Assembly: GCA_018334675.1 (NCBI GenBank)
Contig: JAGXLL010000001.1
Span: 69,319 to 133,318, forward strand
Reading direction: 5' to 3'
DNA length: 64,000 bases
Source: Bacteroidales bacterium
GTDB lineage: Bacteria; Bacteroidota; Bacteroidia; Bacteroidales; UBA12077
Under the pieces are notes generated by a model. It ran no database searches. It saw nothing but the letters and a program-made list of their open reading frames with translations, and was not told the origin of the DNA. A program made the translations under genes and the position numbers. Below are positions 58,744 to 64,000 of this stretch, one piece after another; position 1 is the stretch's first letter; the number at the start of each line of letters is the position of its first letter.

Positions 58744-59859
58744 CTATTGACTTTTTTCGATCTCGCTAAAGCCTTCAGCCCATGCTTTGAAACCGGGTGC
58801 GATTTCTTCCAGCCTGTTGATGAGTTCCTCATTGATTTTTTTCAGTCCTCGAGCGGCTTCTTTTTCTGACATGGAATCCATATTGTTATAGACAGCTTCC
58901 GTCTTTTCCGAGAGGGTCTTTCCCGGAGATTCCGCTGGGAACAATTTTTGAGCTTTGTGAATGAAATCCGTGCCCCTGTTTTCCACGACCCGGTTTGCAC
59001 GCTGAATGAACCTGGATTGATACCAGTGGTAATCGTATGCATCTATTTTACCAAGCATCAGATCCTCCAGTGTTCGGAACTTTGGGGTATAACACTCCAG
59101 GGTTACCTCCGGCATCAAATCCCATATCCTGGCATTGTTGGGTTCGGTATGATACAGGTAAGCATAGCTTAAAAAATTAGCGAGATACTCCCGGTACCAC
59201 CCGGTAGGCATATCAATATGGTAGGCCTCAGTATCGGTTATCAGATGAGCAACTTCGTGGAATGTAATCAGCTCAACGTAAATGCGGGATGCTTCCTTCC
59301 AGGTAATGCCTATACTTTCTAAAGGATCCCTAAATGATGGAGTAAGACATTCCTTCATTGGCAGAAGTTGGTCATATACCGCCCCTTTGGCATCAGCAGG
59401 CACAATAGCTGCCGGAGGGAGGGGTAAACGGGGGACTTGCTCCGGCTCCAGGTTATCACGTTGCCACGCTCCCATAGATTTCGGAACGCCGTATGTTTGG
59501 TGTTCAGTGAGTATTTTCCAGTCTTTCCGATTGGCCAATACCAGATGAAATTCCTCTAGTTCGGCATTCAGGGTATCCGCATAAAATAGCAAGGCTCTGT
59601 TAACCCTCGAAGCAAGTCGGATGGCCCTATCCTGATAACCCGGGGAAAAGTGTACTGTTGTACGACCTTTTTTCAGGGAATCCAGGCCAAGGGCATGGAC
59701 CTGTTCCAGCAAAAAAGGCTTCTTCTTTTTGGGGGAAGTTTGCTTTTGGGCAATTAGGCCTGATCCGGTTGAAAGGAACAGAAGAGCCGCCAATATCGAT
59801 ATGGGAATGATCTTTTTTAACCCTTTAAAATTCGAAATATTTCTTGTTTGTATTAACAT
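58744..59859 (-). CDS. Exported protein with HExxH gluzincin-like motif; probable 3' frameshift
   Basis: Signal peptide; VELITFHEVAHLITDTEAYHIDMPTGWYREYLANFLSYAYL. Alternate frame continues from the A6 run to 58653. Confidence 0.7.
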   Translation of the reverse strand: MLIQTRNISNFKGLKKIIPISILAALLFLSTGSGLIAQKQTSPKKKKPFLLEQVHALGLDSLKKGRTTVHFSPGYQDRAIRLASRVNRALLFYADTLNAELEEFHLVLANRKDWKILTEHQTYGVPKSMGAWQRDNLEPEQVPRLPLPPAAIVPADAKGAVYDQLLPMKECLTPSFRDPLESIGITWKEASRIYVELITFHEVAHLITDTEAYHIDMPTGWYREYLANFLSYAYLYHTEPNNARIWDLMPEVTLECYTPKFRTLEDLMLGKIDAYDYHWYQSRFIQRANRVVENRGTDFIHKAQKLFPAESPGKTLSEKTEAVYNNMDSMSEKEAARGLKKINEELINRLEEIAPGFKAWAEGFSEIEKSQ

Positions 59860-60042
59860 AATCGTTAAAATTACAGAATTCTACCATCATTTATCTTTAC
59901 CGTATATTAGTGAAGTTGATCTGAATTATTGTCCTTCTGTGTCCAAAATGCTTTTGAAGAAGGCTTTTCTCCGCACTCCAGATGTTTCTTGTTCTTTTCC
60001 ATTTTGATTATATTTAGTTTTATAAATTATTTGCTTTTTCTT

Positions 60043-62358
60043 CTACCAGTTAAATGTATAAGTATATTTCACCAGGATCGTCCGCTGATTGCTCAGGGGT
60101 AGGCGGGGCCCGGTAGTAACAGAGCGGTCGCTGTTAAGCCGTTCGTTATAGACAATATACAGATCATTGCCCTGCTTTGGGTTGTACCGAAACCGCAGGT
60201 TGCCTATTACTGCTCCCCTGGCACTGTTGTACTGGACAAATGTAGAGATAGAATATTCGACGTTCGGGGTTACTACGGCCCGGAGTCGACCAATGTGGGC
60301 ATTGAACGATTGATTGCGGTTCGGGAAGCGAATCCTGTTGTACTGGTAAAACCCGTTGAGGCGCAGATAACGGGAAGCGTTCCAAACAGGGGCAATTTGT
60401 ACAGTGCCTCTCTGTCCATCATAAAATTCCCCTGCTGTGAATTCTAAAGAGGTTCGCAGATTCCACCCGGAGGGCATCCTATAGCTGATTTCTCCAACCT
60501 GGAAGCCATAGTGCCCGGCAGGTACCTTTGCTTTCTCTGAGAGCGCAAAGGGGGCAATCAAATCCTCCTCCCGATGCGAAGTTTCAAGCGTTAGGTAGTG
60601 CCCATTGTTGGTCACCATCTCCCACTCCGGTCCTATCTCCAGGGATTGAAGCGTGCCATCGGTGTTTCTGAAATACCCTTCCCCTTCCAGGTTGATTCGG
60701 TGCCGCTGAATAGCGGAATTTTCTCCGGTAATCCAGCCATAGCCGATCCGGTCGCCAAAACGGTGATAGTTTTCCCTCAATTCAAGGCCCACACCCGGCT
60801 CATAGTGTTTGCCAGCCCGGTCATAACGCAGGTTGTAGTTGAATCCTTTGTAGGAGCGGCGTTCCCATTCGAGGTGAACACGGGCCGGATCCATAGAGAA
60901 TGCCTTGTTCGGTTGTTTGTCGGCAAAAGTCTGGGCCCATTTTGCCGTCAAATACTGTTGGCCGGTAAGATTAAAGATGCCGTCAACTCCATAGGCAACG
61001 TTGTATGTACCATCCAGGCCAAGCCTGTGGGTAAGGATCCCCCCGACGTTCGAATTTTCATTGATCACTTCCCGCTGAACGCGGTATACGCCAAAGTTCT
61101 CCGAAGGAAGTGCTTTATTACCAGGCATAAGATCCGGTTCCCGGGCGGTTTGCATGTTGAGCACTCCAATGTCCCAGGGTCCACTGCGACCGACCACTCG
61201 TGCACCTCCCAAAATCCTTACCTGCGTTCTGTTAAACAGACCCATGCGACGGCTATAAAAGAGCCGGTTCGGCCGACCGAAGCCAAATGAGAAGGTGCTG
61301 GACCGCTCGAGAAAGAACCGCCTTTTTTCCGGGAAAAACAAGGGGAAACGGGTCAGATTGACCTGTTGATTATCTGCTTCTACCTGTGCAAAGTCGGTGT
61401 TTACCGTCAGGTCCATGGTGAAGTTGTTGGTGAGCCCATATTTGATATCCAATCCGGCATCGTAAGCGGGATCAGTTTGCCTTTGATAAGCGGTCTCTGC
61501 TTCGTTTAATTTGTTTTGTTGACCCAATCCACCGAGCAGATATGGAGTTACCCGTAGCGGTGTTTGTGGCTGAAGATCTTTGAAAACTACATCCCGTGCC
61601 TGGGAGGGTTTGGCGTGACTATAAAACCCCCAATTGGGCCTGGTCTTAGGAAAGATATCAAATTCATTGTTCCGGGAGAGGATCCTGACTGTACTAAGAC
61701 CCATAACTACCCTGCCGGACTGACTGGTATCAAAACGCAGGCTGGAGATGGGAATGCGCATCTCTGCAAACCAACCCTCCTTATTCTGGTGTACTTCCAC
61801 CTGCCAGAAGGTATTCCAGTCCATATCCAGCGGGTTTTGACCGGTAGCATCTTCCGAAATAGCAATATCCGTTCTCAATCCCGCAGGAGTTGTTGCAAAT
61901 ACCAGTGCATTTTCATTATCATTAAACGTATCCAGTAATAATCCAATCTGATCGGAGTCTAGCAGCGCATAATCTCGTTTAAAAGATGGTACTGAGGGTT
62001 CATAGCGATCGTAGCAGCGGGCTGCCATGTAAAGTGCCTCCCGGGTATATCCGATTAAGATATCGGTTTCTTCGGTAGGTTCTTCTCCGAAATTAGGCCT
62101 TTGCTGTATGAGCGAAAGTTCTTTGGCCTGCTCCCAGGCAGATTCAACAGACCGTCCGTCCAGCTTTATGGATCCCTTGAGTTTTGGAATCACAAGAGGT
62201 TGAGAGGAAGACTGGGCCTGTATAACACCTGGCATCAGAATGAAACTAAAAATGACAATAACCAGAGAAACTAGAAGCATATATCTCAGTGGATCCATAT
62301 CATCAAAATGTTGATCTCTCAGAAAATTGATTTTGGAATGGACCATAATTACCTCCAT
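60043..62358 (-). CDS. DUF5916 domain protein with N-terminal CBM9-like domain
   Basis: KLKGSIKLDGRSVESAWEQAKELSLIQQRPNFGEEPTEETDILIGYTREALYMAARCYDRYEP; NTDFAQVEADNQQVNLTRFPLFFPEKRRFFLERSSTFSFGFGRPNRLFYSRRMGL. Confidence 0.9.
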   Translation of the reverse strand: MEVIMVHSKINFLRDQHFDDMDPLRYMLLVSLVIVIFSFILMPGVIQAQSSSQPLVIPKLKGSIKLDGRSVESAWEQAKELSLIQQRPNFGEEPTEETDILIGYTREALYMAARCYDRYEPSVPSFKRDYALLDSDQIGLLLDTFNDNENALVFATTPAGLRTDIAISEDATGQNPLDMDWNTFWQVEVHQNKEGWFAEMRIPISSLRFDTSQSGRVVMGLSTVRILSRNNEFDIFPKTRPNWGFYSHAKPSQARDVVFKDLQPQTPLRVTPYLLGGLGQQNKLNEAETAYQRQTDPAYDAGLDIKYGLTNNFTMDLTVNTDFAQVEADNQQVNLTRFPLFFPEKRRFFLERSSTFSFGFGRPNRLFYSRRMGLFNRTQVRILGGARVVGRSGPWDIGVLNMQTAREPDLMPGNKALPSENFGVYRVQREVINENSNVGGILTHRLGLDGTYNVAYGVDGIFNLTGQQYLTAKWAQTFADKQPNKAFSMDPARVHLEWERRSYKGFNYNLRYDRAGKHYEPGVGLELRENYHRFGDRIGYGWITGENSAIQRHRINLEGEGYFRNTDGTLQSLEIGPEWEMVTNNGHYLTLETSHREEDLIAPFALSEKAKVPAGHYGFQVGEISYRMPSGWNLRTSLEFTAGEFYDGQRGTVQIAPVWNASRYLRLNGFYQYNRIRFPNRNQSFNAHIGRLRAVVTPNVEYSISTFVQYNSARGAVIGNLRFRYNPKQGNDLYIVYNERLNSDRSVTTGPRLPLSNQRTILVKYTYTFNW

Positions 62359-62391
62359 AACCTTGATTTTCTGTTTTTAATCTTAGCAAGC

Positions 62392-63351
62392 TCAGTCAAT
62401 GGTGCCCAAAGTTTTGTCTTTGCCGATGCCAAAAAACCGGGCTGCGTTGTCGTAGAAGATGTCTTGTTTTTGTTCTTCAGTAAGGAAATTGGCTTTTTCG
62501 ATGACCCTTATGGATTCTTCGATGGATTGGGGCCAGACCTGTTGATCCGAGCCAAACATGATCCGGTTTGCAAATCCGGCATCAACCAGCCTTTTCAGGT
62601 ATTGGTGCGATTTCTCATGTGGCAGGCCAAAAAGCATTCCTGCCAGGTCTACATATACCTGGGGATACTCAGACATCAGTTGGATCATATCCTCTATCTT
62701 GGGGTAGCCGGCATGCATCACATATACCCTTAGGTTAGGATGTTTTTTCAAAACCTCTTTCATTTTTAGCGGAGTATATCCTGATGTTTTGGTGAAAGTT
62801 GGACCGATGTGGATGCCTACAGGAATATCTTCCTGCTCGGCAAACGACCACATGGGTTCAAGGATCGGATCATTTGGAGTAATTCCTGAATACTGGGTTA
62901 GCACTTCCCCGATTACCTCAAACTTACCCTGTCGGTACCATTGAGGCAGGGATTTAAGATAGCGGTTCAGGGAGTCGCCGGTCAGGCCAATGGGTATCCA
63001 TAAACCCTGGACGATACGGTTTGGGGCAGCCTCTTTATAATTTTTCACCAATTCCGGTTCACCACTTGTCACTGCCTTCACGATATTGAAGCGTTCCAGC
63101 TGATCGATGCTTCGGCTTCTTAAAGCCTCAAGGCTTTCCGGCCGTTTATAGCCAGCCATGGTATCAACATGGGCAGGGAAAGCTTTCAAGGATAAGGCAT
63201 GTAGGTGTACATCAATAATACGACGTTCCTGCGCATGGATCTCTTGTGGAGTCCATATTCCGATAAAAAAACTTACAACCAATAGCATTGATATTAAATG
63301 CAGTGCATGGTAAAACTTTGAAAATTGAAATGTTGAAAGCTGCATATTCAA
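62392..63351 (-). CDS. Amidohydrolase family protein, exported
   Basis: RRIIDVHLHALSLKAFP; NLRVYVMHAGYPKIEDMIQLMSEYPQVYVDLAGM; NRIMFGSDQQVWP. Confidence 0.88.
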   Translation of the reverse strand: MNMQLSTFQFSKFYHALHLISMLLVVSFFIGIWTPQEIHAQERRIIDVHLHALSLKAFPAHVDTMAGYKRPESLEALRSRSIDQLERFNIVKAVTSGEPELVKNYKEAAPNRIVQGLWIPIGLTGDSLNRYLKSLPQWYRQGKFEVIGEVLTQYSGITPNDPILEPMWSFAEQEDIPVGIHIGPTFTKTSGYTPLKMKEVLKKHPNLRVYVMHAGYPKIEDMIQLMSEYPQVYVDLAGMLFGLPHEKSHQYLKRLVDAGFANRIMFGSDQQVWPQSIEESIRVIEKANFLTEEQKQDIFYDNAARFFGIGKDKTLGTID

Positions 63352-63450
63352 CTCCTTTCTGTACTGATTTTCAGTATGTCATGATTTTATCGTTTGTTCT
63401 CAGTTTCATATAGCAAGTTCACTCTATTTCGGGATATTTGGGTGGATCCT

Positions 63451-64000
63451 TTACTTCTCAGCCCTGTATGCATTATTTCCCGGATACACATCGGGAACAA
63501 TCCTGTTTTCCAGCTTGACGGAATCGATGGGATGCTCACTTTCAAGGGTGACTTCATGATGGTCCTTGTTTTTCCAGACAGCAGGGCTTTTGTTAACTTT
63601 CTTTATACTGCCGTTATCCAGCCACACTGTAAGATTAAGAGGAATAGGCAGCTTGCCTTGTTGTGCGATGGTGATATGGTGCCTGTTATCCGTTTGCCTG
63701 ACTTCTTTGATGGCCAGGTCGGGATAGCCGAAATTAAAGAACCAGGGCTCCCAGAACCAGCTCAGGTCACGGTTGATCACATCCTCGAAAGTGAAGAAGA
63801 AATCGTAGGGCGTGGGATGCTTTCCTTCCCAGCGGTTCATGAAGGCTTTCATGGCCCGTGTGAAAGATTCTTTTCCGACCATGTCTTTTAGGGTAAAAAA
63901 GGCAAAGGAAGGACGGGCATATGCATGATGGAAATATGCCGGGTCATCGCTGATGACATAACTCCTGATCATTGGCGGAATTTCTCTTTTCGATCCGCTC
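63451..64000 (-). CDS. M1-family metallopeptidase, C-terminal part, runs off the right edge
   Basis: AYFHHAYARPSFAFFTLKDMVGKESFTRAMKAFMNRWEGKHPTPYDFFFTFEDVINRDLSWFWEPWFFNFGYPDLAI; frame stays open to base 64000. Confidence 0.8.
   Translation of the reverse strand, partial: SGSKREIPPMIRSYVISDDPAYFHHAYARPSFAFFTLKDMVGKESFTRAMKAFMNRWEGKHPTPYDFFFTFEDVINRDLSWFWEPWFFNFGYPDLAIKEVRQTDNRHHITIAQQGKLPIPLNLTVWLDNGSIKKVNKSPAVWKNKDHHEVTLESEHPIDSVKLENRIVPDVYPGNNAYRAEK

Noticed and set aside
1-64000. CRISPR arrays, prophage, integrons, toxin-antitoxin or known anti-phage systems
   Set aside because: No regularly spaced repeats, cas, integrase, transposase, phage structural or TA-like gene pairs were recognised on either strand.

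Overview
This 64 kb window reads as a chromosomal segment of a Bacteroidota bacterium, probably in the Bacteroidales/Marinilabiliales neighbourhood (inference from T9SS sorting domains, DUF5916, PorT-like barrels and TAnnTTTG promoters). Most of it is well-packed core or housekeeping DNA: lgt, clpX/clpP/tig, tRNA-Leu(UAG), lptB, tatC, kdsD, recQ, ribE, rnr, folB, glnS, gltX, plus transporters, peptidases and envelope proteins. I saw no CRISPR array, prophage, transposase or recognisable anti-phage island. The parts worth a second look are: (1) a tight five-gene operon joining a VTC-domain polyphosphate-polymerase-like protein, a DUF4956 membrane protein, a DUF2490 protein, a T9SS-tagged CotH-kinase protein and a lipoprotein (49753-55613); (2) a dispersed GC-rich palindrome (CAGCGCTTAGCGCAGCGCTAAGCGCTG), twice followed by a TGTnCG-N4-CGnACA dyad, which supplies the stop codon and an identical LQRLAQR tail to two unrelated convergent genes (photolyase and gltX); (3) a protein of the FeS-BCP photolyase type that has too few cysteines for the family's Fe-S cluster; (4) a free-standing archaeal-type threonyl-tRNA editing domain; (5) an AT-richer accessory patch (about 41.8-45.2 kb) with a B12-type radical SAM enzyme, an apparently broken Trm112-like ORF, a structured 94-bp inverted-repeat element and a possible 32-aa membrane microprotein; (6) a probable frameshift at an A6 run in a HExxH protein gene. 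All functional assignments come from reading motifs by eye; no database search was run.
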